NCBI RefSeq assembly: GCF_005116455.1
Contig: NZ_SWBP01000008.1
Location: forward strand, 48,895-112,894
Direction of reading: 5' to 3'
From: Pedobacter cryophilus
Lineage (GTDB): Bacteria; Bacteroidota; Bacteroidia; Sphingobacteriales; Sphingobacteriaceae
DNA length: 64,000 nucleotides
Shown: positions 35,027-44,202 of the stretch, piece after piece
Numbering within the stretch: position 1 is the stretch's first letter
Layout: each line of letters opens with the position of its first letter
Made by a program: the position numbers and the translations under genes
Notes under the pieces: generated by a model
The model's database searches: none
Told to the model about the DNA's origin: nothing
The model's input: the letters and a program-made list of their open reading frames with translations, nothing else

Positions 35027-35233
35027 TTACAAACCAGGATCTCTATCAATACCGATTGGCCTTTTATTAGTTCTTGCTTTGTCTCCCGAGTTTTGGGTAT
35101 AAGAACTTTTTCTACTTATTAGAGCTCCCCTATCAGGGTCTTTTATAATTTCGCCATCAGCTTTTTGCTGTTCCTTTTTCTCTAATATTTTCTCTTTAAT
35201 CTCATTTAATCGCTCCACCGGACTCTTTGGCAT
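35027..35233 (-). CDS. Small charged protein, unknown
   Basis: A 68-residue protein rich in Lys, Glu and Arg (KEKILEKKEQQKADGEI) that is probably helical or disordered. It has no signal peptide and is not recognisable. It stands alone between two strong hairpins, with its own terminator just downstream, which argues that it is a real gene. Confidence 0.55.
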   Translation of the reverse strand: MPKSPVERLNEIKEKILEKKEQQKADGEIIKDPDRGALISRKSSYTQNSGDKARTNKRPIGIDRDPGL

Positions 35234-35326
35234 AACGCCTCCTTCTTTAAATTAATTACATTAATTACCTAAAAAGGATCAATAAATATGCCACTATCCG
35301 TTTTCTAATGTCATTTTTATAAGCAC

Positions 35327-36454
35327 TTAAAAAACCTTTTTAAGTGCTTTTATTACTTCATCAATTTCCACCTTAGTATTATATTTCGAGAAAGAAAACC
35401 TAACTGAAGGTCTTTCAGGGTCGACCCCTAAAGCAGTAAGCACATGAGAGCCAATATTAGAGCCCGAAGAACAAGCACTACCGCCTGATGCAGAAATTCC
35501 ATTAATATCCAAATTAAATAATAGCATATCAGCCATATTCATTTTAGGGAAACGCACATTTAAAACAGTGTACAAGCTTTTGCTATCCTCCACCTCGCCA
35601 TTAAACTCAATCTCTGGAACGGCCTTTTTTAATTCAACTTTCATATAAGTTTTTAAGGCTTGAATATGTTGTTGATGAATATCCATTTCCTGATATGCTA
35701 TCTCTAAAGCTTTTGATAAGCCTACAATTCCATAAACATTTTCTGTACCTCCACGCATATTTCTTTCTTGTGCACCTCCCAAAATCATTGGATTGATTTT
35801 GATTTGAGGATTTACGTACAAAAAACCAACACCTTTTGGTCCATGCAGCTTATGAGCAGCGCAAACTACAAAATGAGCTTTCAATTTGCTTAAATCATGA
35901 GGGTAATGCCCCATCGTTTGTACTGTATCACTATGAAAAATAGCTTGATAAGTTTCGCAGAGTTCACCAACTCTATCAATATCAGTAAGCGTTCCTATCT
36001 CATTATTAGCATGCATTAAGGAAACAAAGCTTCTATCGTTATTTATCAATAGTTCTTCTAAATGCTGATAATTTATATTCCCTTTTTCATCAATATCTAC
36101 ATAGCTCAACTTAATTTGCCCTTGTTTTTCCATCATTTCTAAGGTATGACCTACCGCATGATGCTCTATCTTTGAAGTAATGGCATGCTTAATTTGATGA
36201 TCATATATTGCACATTTAATGGCTGTATTATCAGCTTCGGTTCCGCCAGATGTGAAAAAGATGTTAGCCGGAGCCGTGTTCATTAACCCTGCAACGGTTT
36301 TTCTGGCTTTTTCAACTAAAGTTCTTACCTCTCTGCCATGAGCGTGAATAGATGAAGGATTGCCATAATGATTTTCCATTACAGAAACCATTATTTGCAT
36401 TACTTCTTTATCTATTTGAGTAGTTGCTGCGTTATCGAGGTATATTCTTTGCAT
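35327..36454 (-). CDS. Cysteine desulfurase (NifS/IscS-like)
   Basis: A 375-residue PLP enzyme that takes sulfur from cysteine for iron-sulfur clusters or thiolation. YLDNAATT opens it, the PLP lysine is in CAAHKLHGPKG (about 197-207) and the catalytic cysteine in GGSACSSGS (about 325). The SACSSGS loop with the short linker fits a NifS-type desulfurase. The stop lies inside a hairpin (35318-35348). No iron-sulfur partner gene is adjacent, and the paralogue SufS is not in the window. Confidence 0.94.
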   Translation of the reverse strand: MQRIYLDNAATTQIDKEVMQIMVSVMENHYGNPSSIHAHGREVRTLVEKARKTVAGLMNTAPANIFFTSGGTEADNTAIKCAIYDHQIKHAITSKIEHHAVGHTLEMMEKQGQIKLSYVDIDEKGNINYQHLEELLINNDRSFVSLMHANNEIGTLTDIDRVGELCETYQAIFHSDTVQTMGHYPHDLSKLKAHFVVCAAHKLHGPKGVGFLYVNPQIKINPMILGGAQERNMRGGTENVYGIVGLSKALEIAYQEMDIHQQHIQALKTYMKVELKKAVPEIEFNGEVEDSKSLYTVLNVRFPKMNMADMLLFNLDINGISASGGSACSSGSNIGSHVLTALGVDPERPSVRFSFSKYNTKVEIDEVIKALKKVF

Positions 36455-36546
36455 AATTTTAATTTGATGAGTTAATGATTTGAAATATAAAGATGAATCC
36501 TAAACGAATCTAATTTTCATCTTCAAAAAGATTAATTTCCAAATCT

Positions 36547-37932
36547 TCAAATCGTTAATATTTCTTTAATGTCTGTTATAATTTTGTTAGCTAGACTTTC
36601 GGCAACAGTTTCTGTACTTCCTTCCGAATAAATTCTTATAATAGGTTCTGTATTTGATCTTCTTAAATGAACCCATTGCTTATCAAATTCAATTTTTAAC
36701 CCATCTATAGTAGAGTGAGGTTGAGTTTTGTATTTTTCTTCTACTTTAAGCAGCAAATGATCTATATCCATTTCTGGTGTTAAAGTGATTTTATTTTTTG
36801 AAATAAAGTAAGATGGGTAAGATGCTTTTAACCTCGAAATGGTTTTTCCATATTTAGCCAAATGCGTTAAAAACAGCGCAATTCCTACTAAAGCATCTCT
36901 TCCGTAATGAAGTTCTGGATAAATTACACCTCCGTTTCCTTCTCCACCAATAACCGCATTAGACGATTTCATTAAATTAACAACGTTTACCTCGCCTACT
37001 GCTGAAGCATGATATTCGCCTCCTGCTTGTTCTGTTACATCTCTTAACGCCCTGGTTGAAGATAAATTAGAAACCGTATTTCCTTTTTTATTTTTAAGGA
37101 TATAATCTGCTACGGCAACTAAAGTATATTCTTCTCCAAACATGTTTCCATCTTCACAAACAAAGCATAATCTGTCTACATCTGGGTCTACGGCTATGCC
37201 TAAATCAGCACCTTTACTCAGTACTTCTTGAGATAAAGCAGTCAGGTTTTCTGGCAATGGCTCTGGATTGTGAGGGAATTTTCCGTCTGGCTCGCAAAAT
37301 AACTCATAAACGGTTTCAACTCCTAAAGCCTTCAACAAAGCGGGTACAAAAATCCCACCTGAGGAATTTACACAATCTATGGCTATTTTAAAGTTTGCTG
37401 CTTTAATAGCCTCAACATCAACTAAAGGAAGCGCTAAAATTTTATCAATATGCTTTTGCATGTAGGTTTCATCCATGCGCACTTTACCTAAGTCGTTTAC
37501 TTCGGCATAGCTGATGTTGGCATCTTCAGCAATTTCTAATACTTTTTTACCTTCTTCATCATTGATAAATTCACCCTTATGATTCAATAATTTTAAAGCA
37601 TTCCACTGTTTAGGGTTATGACTGGCTGTAATAATAATTCCACCACCTGCATCTTCATCTGGTACGGCAATTTCTACTGTTGGCGTGGTAGAAAGGCCTA
37701 AATCAACAACATCAATCCCTAATCCTTGAAGTGTGCCTACCACTAAATTTCTCACCATCTCGCCAGATAAACGGGCGTCTCTACCTATAATAATTTTCTT
37801 TTTACCGGTTTGCTGAATTACCCAAAGACCAAAAGCCGATGTGAATTTTATAATATCTGAAGGTGTAAAAGCATCGCCTGCTTTCCCTCCAATTGTTCCT
37901 CTTATTCCTGAGATTGATTTAATTAAAGTCAC
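36547..37932 (-). CDS. glmM: Phosphoglucosamine mutase
   Basis: A 461-residue alpha-D-phosphohexomutase that makes glucosamine-1-phosphate for peptidoglycan and LPS precursors. The phosphoserine is Ser104 in TASHNP, the metal site is DPDVDRL, and the sugar loop is GEGNGG. The start is a GTG at 37932, and the N-terminus MTLIKSISGIRGTIGG is the usual Bacteroidota one. It is transcribed away from the methyltransferase operon starting at 38049. Confidence 0.94.
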   Translation of the reverse strand: MTLIKSISGIRGTIGGKAGDAFTPSDIIKFTSAFGLWVIQQTGKKKIIIGRDARLSGEMVRNLVVGTLQGLGIDVVDLGLSTTPTVEIAVPDEDAGGGIIITASHNPKQWNALKLLNHKGEFINDEEGKKVLEIAEDANISYAEVNDLGKVRMDETYMQKHIDKILALPLVDVEAIKAANFKIAIDCVNSSGGIFVPALLKALGVETVYELFCEPDGKFPHNPEPLPENLTALSQEVLSKGADLGIAVDPDVDRLCFVCEDGNMFGEEYTLVAVADYILKNKKGNTVSNLSSTRALRDVTEQAGGEYHASAVGEVNVVNLMKSSNAVIGGEGNGGVIYPELHYGRDALVGIALFLTHLAKYGKTISRLKASYPSYFISKNKITLTPEMDIDHLLLKVEEKYKTQPHSTIDGLKIEFDKQWVHLRRSNTEPIIRIYSEGSTETVAESLANKIITDIKEILTI

Positions 37933-38023
37933 TTTGCGTTATTTTAGAATCGGCAAAAATAAACATATTAAAATACTATTTCTTAATGATGTTTTAAACA
38001 TTCCCTTAAAGGTGTTAAATAGC

Positions 38024-38031
38024 TATATTTG
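38024..38031 (+). promoter_or_regulatory. -7 box of the methyltransferase-PAP2-ZIP operon
   Basis: TATATTTG matches TAnnTTTG exactly, 17 bp before the start at 38049. Confidence 0.55.
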
Positions 38032-38048
38032 CGATTAAAATAAAATTT

Positions 38049-38783
38049 ATGCCCAAAAAGTGGTTTCATAACTGGTTCAATTCCCCTTATTATCATATTC
38101 TTTATAAAAAGAGAGACGAGGAAGAAGCTGAGTTATTTATTGATAATCTTTGTAGTTTTTTAAAACCGGGCATTCAATCAAGAATGTTAGATATTGCTTG
38201 CGGACGAGGCAGACATGCCATTTACCTCAACAAAAAAGAATATGACGTAACTGGCATTGATCTTTCTTTTTCGAGCATCAAATTTGCGCAGCCGTTTGAG
38301 AACAAAAAGCTCCATTTTTTAGTACACGATATGAGACATTTATTCTATATCAACTACTTTGATTTTGCCTTTAACCTGTTTACCAGTTTTGGTTATTTTG
38401 AGAAAGAAAATGAGCACATTAATGCTTTAAAATCTTTTAGAAAATCTTTAAAAAAAGATGGTATTTTGGTTTTAGATTATATGAATAGCCAAAAAATTAT
38501 TAATCATTTGGTTACCAGAGAATCTAAAGAGGTAGATGGTATTACTTTTCATATGAGTAGAATGGTTGAAAATGGAAAAATTGTTAAAACCATTGATTTT
38601 GAACATAAAAACAAACATTTTGCTTTTAAAGAAGAAGTTAAGGATTTTAAATTGGCTGATTTTGAGCGTCTGTTTCACGCAGCTGGGTTAAATATTACCC
38701 AAGTTTTTGGCGATTATAATTTGAATGAATTTGACATTAATCATTCTGACAGGTTAATTTTTATTTGTAAGAAAGCAGCATGA
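38049..38783 (+). CDS. Class I SAM-dependent methyltransferase
   Basis: A 244-residue methyltransferase. Motif I is MLDIACGRGRHAIYLNKK (about 48-65), followed by GIDLSFSSI (motif II). It has no marker for a specific substrate. The stop overlaps the PAP2 gene start (ATGA, 4 bp), and the ZIP gene follows, so it heads a three-gene operon. Confidence 0.88.
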   Translation: MPKKWFHNWFNSPYYHILYKKRDEEEAELFIDNLCSFLKPGIQSRMLDIACGRGRHAIYLNKKEYDVTGIDLSFSSIKFAQPFENKKLHFLVHDMRHLFYINYFDFAFNLFTSFGYFEKENEHINALKSFRKSLKKDGILVLDYMNSQKIINHLVTRESKEVDGITFHMSRMVENGKIVKTIDFEHKNKHFAFKEEVKDFKLADFERLFHAAGLNITQVFGDYNLNEFDINHSDRLIFICKKAA

Positions 38784-39346
38784 TTGAAGAATTAGTAAAA
38801 ATTGATCATCAACTTTTTTATGCCATTAATTCTGGATGCAGCAATGTTTTTTTTGATTGGATAATGCCAATTTTAAGAAACAAATACACCTGGATTCCTC
38901 TTTATATTATCATTATTGCCGCAGCGATAAAAACCTACAAATTAAAGGGCTTTTACTTGGTATTATTTCTTGCCGGAGCGGTTGGTTTAGCAGATTTTGG
39001 AAGTGCGAGCATCTTAAAACCTACTTTTAACAGAACCAGGCCTTGTAATGATGTTTCTGTACAAGCCAATCTAATTTCTAGAGTTCCTTGTGGTTCTGGA
39101 AAAAGCTTTCCTTCTACACATGCTTCTGATCATTTTGCTGTTGCCTTATTTCTGATTACCATTTTCTATAAAAAGTGGAAAGTAATTTTACCTGTTGGCT
39201 TATTTTGGGCAGCTTCCATTTGCTTTGCACAGGTTTACGTTGGGGTACATTTCCCAATTGATGTAACTTTTGGGATGCTTTTTGGATCTTTAGTGGGTTT
39301 TATATTTGCCAAATTATTTTTAAAATTTATACCATTCGCTGTTTAA
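38780..39346 (+). CDS. PAP2-family membrane phosphatase
   Basis: A 188-residue inner-membrane protein of the phosphatidic acid phosphatase 2 family. The conserved lipid-phosphatase motifs are KPTFNRTRPC, SFPSTHASDHF and VYVGVHFPIDV, containing the catalytic His pair. Six hydrophobic segments surround them. It may act on undecaprenyl pyrophosphate or a phospholipid. It overlaps the methyltransferase gene and is 4 bp from the ZIP gene. Confidence 0.9.
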   Translation: MIEELVKIDHQLFYAINSGCSNVFFDWIMPILRNKYTWIPLYIIIIAAAIKTYKLKGFYLVLFLAGAVGLADFGSASILKPTFNRTRPCNDVSVQANLISRVPCGSGKSFPSTHASDHFAVALFLITIFYKKWKVILPVGLFWAASICFAQVYVGVHFPIDVTFGMLFGSLVGFIFAKLFLKFIPFAV

Positions 39347-39350
39347 TACT

Positions 39351-40067
39351 ATGAGCTTATTTTTTATACTATTATTAGGTAGTTGTGCTCTTTTGGGTGG
39401 TCTTTCTGTTTTCTTTGTTAAAAACGAGGATAATAAAAGACTTAAACTTATTCTGTCTTTTAGCGGAGCCTATCTTTTTGCCATAACAGTTTTACATCTT
39501 TTACCTGATGTTTATAAAAGTGCCGAAAGTAATAACATAGGCTTTTTTATTTTAGGTGGTTTTATTCTACAAATTTTATTAGAACAGTTTTCTGAAGGGA
39601 TAGAACATGGTCACATACATTTACATCATCACCAAAAGAGCTTTCCATGGGGAGTGATGTTAAGTTTGTGTTTTCATGCTTTTTTAGAAGGAATGCCTTT
39701 AACAGGAAAAGACAGTAATCAATTGGTTTTTGGAATTGCATTGCATCACATTCCCGCTGCTTTTGCCTTAGGAAGTGTGCTTTTAGGACAGCACATTCGT
39801 AAAAATTTAGCTATAGTTTATCTGGTTATTTTTGCAGCCATGTCTCCTTTAGGTTATGCTTTTAGCTTTTTATTAAGCAAAGGAGATATCAATAGCTTGG
39901 GAAGTTATTACCCTTATATTATGGGTATTGTAATTGGAATTTTCTTACATATATCTACCACTATTTTATTTGAATCTACAGTAGATCATAAATTTAGTAT
40001 CAAAAAAACTGTAGCTGTTTTAATTGGTGTGGCTCTTGCATTAGCAGGTTTTTTTATTGGTCACTAG
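39351..40067 (+). CDS. ZIP-family metal transporter
   Basis: A 238-residue membrane protein with seven to eight hydrophobic segments. A His-rich loop (EHGHIHLHHHQKSFPWG) and the transport motif HAFLEGMPLTG with a later LHHIPAAFALG match the ZIP family, which imports zinc, iron or manganese. Start ATG 39351, 4 bp after the PAP2 stop. Confidence 0.88.
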   Translation: MSLFFILLLGSCALLGGLSVFFVKNEDNKRLKLILSFSGAYLFAITVLHLLPDVYKSAESNNIGFFILGGFILQILLEQFSEGIEHGHIHLHHHQKSFPWGVMLSLCFHAFLEGMPLTGKDSNQLVFGIALHHIPAAFALGSVLLGQHIRKNLAIVYLVIFAAMSPLGYAFSFLLSKGDINSLGSYYPYIMGIVIGIFLHISTTILFESTVDHKFSIKKTVAVLIGVALALAGFFIGH

Positions 40068-40090
40068 GTTTTAATTGCACCGAGAGAAGT

Positions 40091-40182
40091 AAAATAAACC
40101 GGATAGCAACGGAAAGCTTTTGCGAAGTTGGCGGTGTGTTTTGGGGCAAAACTTGTAGAGAATAGCCGGACTAGCGGTTATT
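40091..40182 (+). repeat. Dispersed intergenic element, copy E
   Basis: The clearest copy: AAATAAACCGGATAGCAACG at the start, ATAGCCGGACTAGCGGTTAT at the end, and a stem AAGC-TTTTGC/GCAAAA-CTT in the middle. The two ends are imperfect inverted repeats (AATAAACCGGATAG against AATAACCGCTAG). It lies between the convergent ZIP and MarR genes. Confidence 0.7.
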
Positions 40183-40213
40183 AAAAATTACTGAAATGGC
40201 TTTTCCAAAAAAA

Positions 40214-40663
40214 TTATCCTCTAAACTTATCTAAAAGGTTAGAAAGCATTTTGGCTTCTTCTTCAGAAATGTTGTTCTTCAAGTTATCAATCATGGCGTC
40301 TTCCATTTGTATCCCATCTAAAACTTCTAAACCTTTCTCGGTAATAAGAATATCTACCGCCCTACGGTCTTTTTTATTGATGGTTCTGGTAACCAATTCT
40401 TTTTGGACCAACCTGTCTACAATTCTTGAGGCATCACACATTTTATCTAACATTCTTTCTTTTAAGATATTTACCGTTGCCGGATGAGGGTACTGACCTC
40501 TTAATATTCTTAAAATATTAAATTGCTGATTGGTGATATTGTATTTATCTAATTCAGATTTGATCAAATTATTTAACCAATTATAGGTGAAAATTACGTT
40601 TACAGAGGCTTTTTGGTAGCTATTAACAAATTTTGTGCTAAATATTTCTTTCTCTAAATCCAT
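40214..40663 (-). CDS. MarR-family regulator
   Basis: A 149-residue winged-helix regulator with the MarR core NQQFNILRILRGQYPHPATV, the recognition helix KERMLDKMCDASRIVDRL and the wing RRAVDILIT. The target is unknown; the genes next to it (DUF5522 and the exonuclease) are read on the same strand upstream. No cysteine switch is evident. Confidence 0.9.
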   Translation of the reverse strand: MDLEKEIFSTKFVNSYQKASVNVIFTYNWLNNLIKSELDKYNITNQQFNILRILRGQYPHPATVNILKERMLDKMCDASRIVDRLVQKELVTRTINKKDRRAVDILITEKGLEVLDGIQMEDAMIDNLKNNISEEEAKMLSNLLDKFRG

Positions 40664-40684
40664 AATTTTATTGATAAATTGGGT

Positions 40685-40849
40685 TTATTTTAATTGATTA
40701 TTTTCTTTTTTGCTTTTCCCTTTTTTAAAATTCCAAGGGCAATGTTTACACTGATTTTTGCAGCAATAGCCTCTTTGTAAATGATATTTTTCTTTAAAAA
40801 CAAAATTACCATCTTCATTGATATAATAATCTATTTGCTCAACTAACAT
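40685..40849 (-). CDS. DUF5522 protein, zinc-ribbon-like (54 aa)
   Basis: A 54-residue protein with the DUF5522 pattern YYINEDGNFVFKEKYHLQRG, then CC-x3-C-x2-C (YCCKNQCKHCPW), probably a zinc-binding or Fe-S-like knuckle. It begins at ATG 40849, sharing one base with the stop of the exonuclease gene (TAATG), and is followed by the MarR gene. It is shorter than usual ORF cut-offs. DUF5522 has no established function. Confidence 0.8.
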   Translation of the reverse strand: MLVEQIDYYINEDGNFVFKEKYHLQRGYCCKNQCKHCPWNFKKGKSKKENNQLK

Positions 40850-41784
40850 TAAAGAATCTTTACTTTTAAAGAATCACTAAAATAAGTTTTTAATAAATTT
40901 CCGTCGCCATGAATTGTCCACACTTCTTGCGGATTAACCATAGAGATGGTTTTGAGGATATCATCCCAATCTGCATGATCTGAGATATAAAGGCTTTGAT
41001 CGTTCCCTTTTTGTAAATTTTCCCATCCAGATGCAAATATTTTAACCACATTGGGTGCTTTACTGTAGCTGTTAAAGGTTAAAGGCGGAACCATGTAAAC
41101 TTGATTTTTGGTTTGCTGTTTCATGATTTTTCGATCATAATGTTGATAATTACCTAAATCTATTCCTTCATTTTTGTAAAGTTGATGGATTGGATAAATA
41201 GAATAGTGTAGCAACACATTTTTTTGAGGGCAAATTTTATGAATAAGTTGGGTAATTCTTTGCGCTTTGCCTAAGCCATAAACTCCTAAAAGAATATTGC
41301 CTTCTATCTCATTTAATTTATCTATTTCTTGTTCGGGATTTGGATGTTTAACCGCTGGATTAGCAAAAGTAGTTTCGGTAATTAAAACATTTGCTTGGCA
41401 AAATTCTACGGGTTGACAGGTTTCATCTGCTTGTAATTTATAATCTCCGGTAAATAAGTAAACGGTATTCTCAAATTCCATTTTCACCATTGCTGATCCT
41501 AAAATATGGCCGGCTGATAAAAAAGTGATGCTCACCTTTTCTATTTTAAAAGTTTGATGATAACTATAAGTATTAAAGTCTTTCCCTGCGTTTTTCTTTA
41601 AGCGTAATTGCATAATTTTATGCGTAGCCGGAGTGCAAAACACCTTTTGGTTACCTGGGCGGGCATGGTCTCCATGAGCGTGAGAAATTACTGCGTTATT
41701 GACAGGTAAAAGTGGATCGAGGTGAAAATCTCCGTAAGGGCAATATAAACCTTGCGGCGTTTGCACTAAAAAATCATCTTTCAT
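40849..41784 (-). CDS. Ligase-associated DNA exonuclease, MBL fold
   Basis: A 311-residue metallo-beta-lactamase-fold nuclease. The zinc site is ISHAHGDHARPGN, with other ligands at AGHILGSAM and GDYK. The C-terminus ends with a conserved VWTIHGDG. Members are encoded with an ATP-dependent DNA ligase and a large helicase in a bacterial repair cluster. Neither partner is visible here: the neighbours are coaE upstream and DUF5522 downstream. The name rests on similarity to the TIGR04122 family. Confidence 0.8.
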   Translation of the reverse strand: MKDDFLVQTPQGLYCPYGDFHLDPLLPVNNAVISHAHGDHARPGNQKVFCTPATHKIMQLRLKKNAGKDFNTYSYHQTFKIEKVSITFLSAGHILGSAMVKMEFENTVYLFTGDYKLQADETCQPVEFCQANVLITETTFANPAVKHPNPEQEIDKLNEIEGNILLGVYGLGKAQRITQLIHKICPQKNVLLHYSIYPIHQLYKNEGIDLGNYQHYDRKIMKQQTKNQVYMVPPLTFNSYSKAPNVVKIFASGWENLQKGNDQSLYISDHADWDDILKTISMVNPQEVWTIHGDGNLLKTYFSDSLKVKIL

Positions 41785-42375
41785 TTAAAATGCTTTCTTC
41801 AGGAGCTGCGAATGAAGCTGCAATACCTGGGTAATGATAAATTCTTGTTCGTTATTTTGAATTTGATAATTGGCTAAAGATTGCTTGGTTTCTTCGGGGA
41901 GTTGAGCCGCTATCCTTTCCATTACCTTTTCTTTGGTTACTTTATCTCTTTGCATTACTCTTTGTATTCTTAATGCTAATGGACAAGAAACCAAAATGTT
42001 ATAATCGTTTTGTTGGTATGAACCACTTTCAAAAAGTAAAGCGGCTTCTTTTAAAACGTAAGGCGCTTTTTGTTGAGTGTACCAATTGTCAAATGCTCTA
42101 AATACAGCAGGATGAACAAAGCTATTGAGCTTTTTAAGTTGATCTGGCTGCTTAAAAACTTGATCAGAAATATATTTTCTATTTAAAGTTTGATCTGCAA
42201 AATAGGCCTCTTCACCAAATGTTGCTTTAATTTGTTGGATAAGAATAGCGTCTTTTATCATCAATTCTTTGGCCACATCATCAGCATAAAAAACCGGGAT
42301 ACCCAATAATTCAAACACTTTGCAAACCGTAGTTTTACCACTTCCTATCCCTCCGGTTATTCCTATTCTGAGCAT
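41785..42375 (-). CDS. coaE: Dephospho-CoA kinase
   Basis: A 196-residue kinase that finishes CoA synthesis by phosphorylating dephospho-CoA. The P-loop GITGGIGSGKTT opens it, with the substrate loop FYADDVAKELM and later AALLFESGSY. It is fused tightly in an operon: it ends adjacent to the exonuclease gene and shares one base with the YbbR-like gene upstream. Confidence 0.95.
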   Translation of the reverse strand: MLRIGITGGIGSGKTTVCKVFELLGIPVFYADDVAKELMIKDAILIQQIKATFGEEAYFADQTLNRKYISDQVFKQPDQLKKLNSFVHPAVFRAFDNWYTQQKAPYVLKEAALLFESGSYQQNDYNILVSCPLALRIQRVMQRDKVTKEKVMERIAAQLPEETKQSLANYQIQNNEQEFIITQVLQLHSQLLKKAF

Positions 42376-43322
42376 TATTTTTTGATAATGAAGTTAACTT
42401 GTAAAGGTTCAATTTTTCGGATTCGAGAGAAAGCCTTCTTTTTTATAATCTGAACAGGCAATTCGTTTGCATTTTCATTTTTCCAAAGATTTAAATCTAC
42501 TACAGCCTCAAAGTTTTCTTCGGTAACGTTGGCAAAATCAGATAAAGAAACCATTAAAGTGATTTTAACTTTATCAGGAACCAACTTTACATTATAATAT
42601 TGCTGGTTATGAATTACTTTAATAGGCACAAATAGTTCCTTTTCGGTGAATTCTTCAACCGGAATCTGAATTTCTGTAGAAGATGGAAATATGCTGATAT
42701 TTGCTTCCTTAGGTTTTTGCAGGCTTATCTTATCTGTTATCCTGCTCTTAATTCCTTTTCTTTTAAAAGTATCAGTAAGCCAAAAGCTAATTTTATCAAG
42801 TTGATCTTGAGGACCTGTAATGGTTACTTCGTCTGGCTTTAAAATAGTTTTTGCCGATTGCCCAAACTGCTTTACAAAAACAAGATCATTTAATAGTTTA
42901 ACAGGCACCTTTTTCACTTTACGAGTAGTAAAATCAAAATAAAGTGTATCTGGCTGTATGTTGATTATTTTTTGATCTGATGAATAGTAATTATTGATGC
43001 TATTTATTTGTTCGGAGAAGGTGACAAAATTTCGCTTTTCTAACGATTTTAAATCTACCCTCACATCTCGAGGGTAAATTCTCATTCTGGTAAAAAGCAA
43101 TTGCCAGCCGCTACCTTGCACTGTTAATAAAACGGTATCAGATTGTAAAGGATTAAAAGCTTTGTTAACGGGTAAATTTCTGAAGTTTACAACCGTTTTA
43201 ACCTCATATTCATACTTATTAGAGAGCGAAAAAAAAAGCCAAGCAACTACCGCTAAAAAAACACAAGTAAAAAAAATACTCAGTTTCCTTCTTTCTACAG
43301 CCGTTAACTTTATGATAGCCAT
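42375..43322 (-). CDS. YbbR-like (CdaR-type) membrane protein
   Basis: A 315-residue protein with an N-terminal helix (about 15-32) and three to four YbbR-type beta domains facing the periplasm (LLTVQGSGWQLL, VTITGPQDQLDKI). In other bacteria CdaR-type YbbR proteins regulate a diadenylate cyclase; no cyclase gene is adjacent here, so its role is open. It overlaps coaE by one base. Confidence 0.8.
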   Translation of the reverse strand: MAIIKLTAVERRKLSIFFTCVFLAVVAWLFFSLSNKYEYEVKTVVNFRNLPVNKAFNPLQSDTVLLTVQGSGWQLLFTRMRIYPRDVRVDLKSLEKRNFVTFSEQINSINNYYSSDQKIINIQPDTLYFDFTTRKVKKVPVKLLNDLVFVKQFGQSAKTILKPDEVTITGPQDQLDKISFWLTDTFKRKGIKSRITDKISLQKPKEANISIFPSSTEIQIPVEEFTEKELFVPIKVIHNQQYYNVKLVPDKVKITLMVSLSDFANVTEENFEAVVDLNLWKNENANELPVQIIKKKAFSRIRKIEPLQVNFIIKK

Positions 43323-43372
43323 GTTGCCTCTATTTAATTTTTAATGACGGTTAAAAAGTAAATTTATAAAAA

Positions 43373-43402
43373 AAATGCCGTTTCGTTAAGAAAACGGCAT
43401 TT
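43373..43402 (-). terminator. Terminator of the nusB-yajC operon
   Basis: Stem AAATGCCGTTT/AAACGGCATTT with an 8-nt loop; on the minus strand it is followed by a run of T. It closes the operon ending with yajC at 43424. Confidence 0.85.
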
Positions 43403-43423
43403 CATATTTCATTAAAATAGTGC

Positions 43424-43723
43424 TTAACTATTTAAAGTTTTTGAAGAATCTAAAGAAACTGCTGATTTCTCGAAACGAATTTTACCACCCCCTTCTGTCT
43501 CTACCAAAATAGTAGTTTCATTCATATCGGCAATTTTACCGTGTATACCAGCTGTAGTAATTACTTTATCTCCTTTTTTCAATTCGGCAATAAACTTTTT
43601 ATGGTCTTTAGCTTTTTTCATTTGAGGTCTGATCATGAAAAAGTAAAAAACAACCACAATTAAAATCATGGGTAAAAAATTCATTACCCCTTCTGGAATT
43701 TGCAACAAAACAAAATTTAACAT
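43424..43723 (-). CDS. yajC: Preprotein translocase subunit YajC
   Basis: A 99-residue membrane protein with one N-terminal helix (LPMILIVVVFYFFMI), the marker RPQMKKAKDHKKF and the SH3-like GDKVITTAGIHGKI. It associates with SecDF, which lies elsewhere in the window (23.6-26.6 kb). It follows the DUF1573 and nusB genes by 21 bp, forming one operon. Confidence 0.94.
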   Translation of the reverse strand: MLNFVLLQIPEGVMNFLPMILIVVVFYFFMIRPQMKKAKDHKKFIAELKKGDKVITTAGIHGKIADMNETTILVETEGGGKIRFEKSAVSLDSSKTLNS

Positions 43724-43744
43724 ATTATTTATCTATTTATTTGA

Positions 43745-44197
43745 TTATTTAATTACTTCACCAATTAAGTGTATTTGCGTTTGTGCTGGTATGGTATTAG
43801 CCGTAACGGTCACCACTTTATCTTGCAAACCGTTTTTTCCTGCACTATCAAATACTACACTAATTTTACTTTTTGCTCCTGGCGCTATTGGCTCTTTTGG
43901 TATTTCGGGAACTGTACAACCACATGTGGCAGATGCATCACTAATAATCAATGGCGTTTTACCAGTATTGGTAAAAAAGAAATCGTACGATACTTTTTCT
44001 CCGTCTTTTATTTTTCCGAAATCATAAGAATCTGTTTCAAATTTCATTGCAGGTGCGCCTTCCGCAGAAACCATGGTGGTATCACTAGTGGCAGTAACTC
44101 CTGAATTTTCTACAGCTTGATCTGTACTTTCTGTCTTAGGATTGTTGCAAGCGGCAATAGCAAATAATGCCACTACACTTAAAATTTTATATTTCAT
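43745..44197 (-). CDS. DUF1573 lipoprotein
   Basis: A 150-residue lipoprotein (lipobox LFAIAAC) with a low-complexity Thr/Ser linker and a DUF1573 domain (FDFGKIKDGE-type DSYDFGKIKDGEKVSYDF, CGCTVPE). The CGC motif is conserved in the family. It is thought to be an Ig-like domain; the function is not established. It lies between nusB (5 bp) and yajC (21 bp). Confidence 0.85.
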   Translation of the reverse strand: MKYKILSVVALFAIAACNNPKTESTDQAVENSGVTATSDTTMVSAEGAPAMKFETDSYDFGKIKDGEKVSYDFFFTNTGKTPLIISDASATCGCTVPEIPKEPIAPGAKSKISVVFDSAGKNGLQDKVVTVTANTIPAQTQIHLIGEVIK

Positions 44198-44202
44198 ATT
44201 AT

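Noticed and set aside
35318..35348. Hairpin AAGCACTTAAAAA near the cysteine desulfurase stop as a separate terminator feature
   Set aside because: On the minus strand it lacks a T run and overlaps the last codons, so it was mentioned in the gene entry only.
40849..41784. Exonuclease gene as a beta-lactamase or tRNase Z
   Set aside because: The conserved C-terminal IHGDG and the overall layout fit the ligase-associated exonuclease group better than either alternative.
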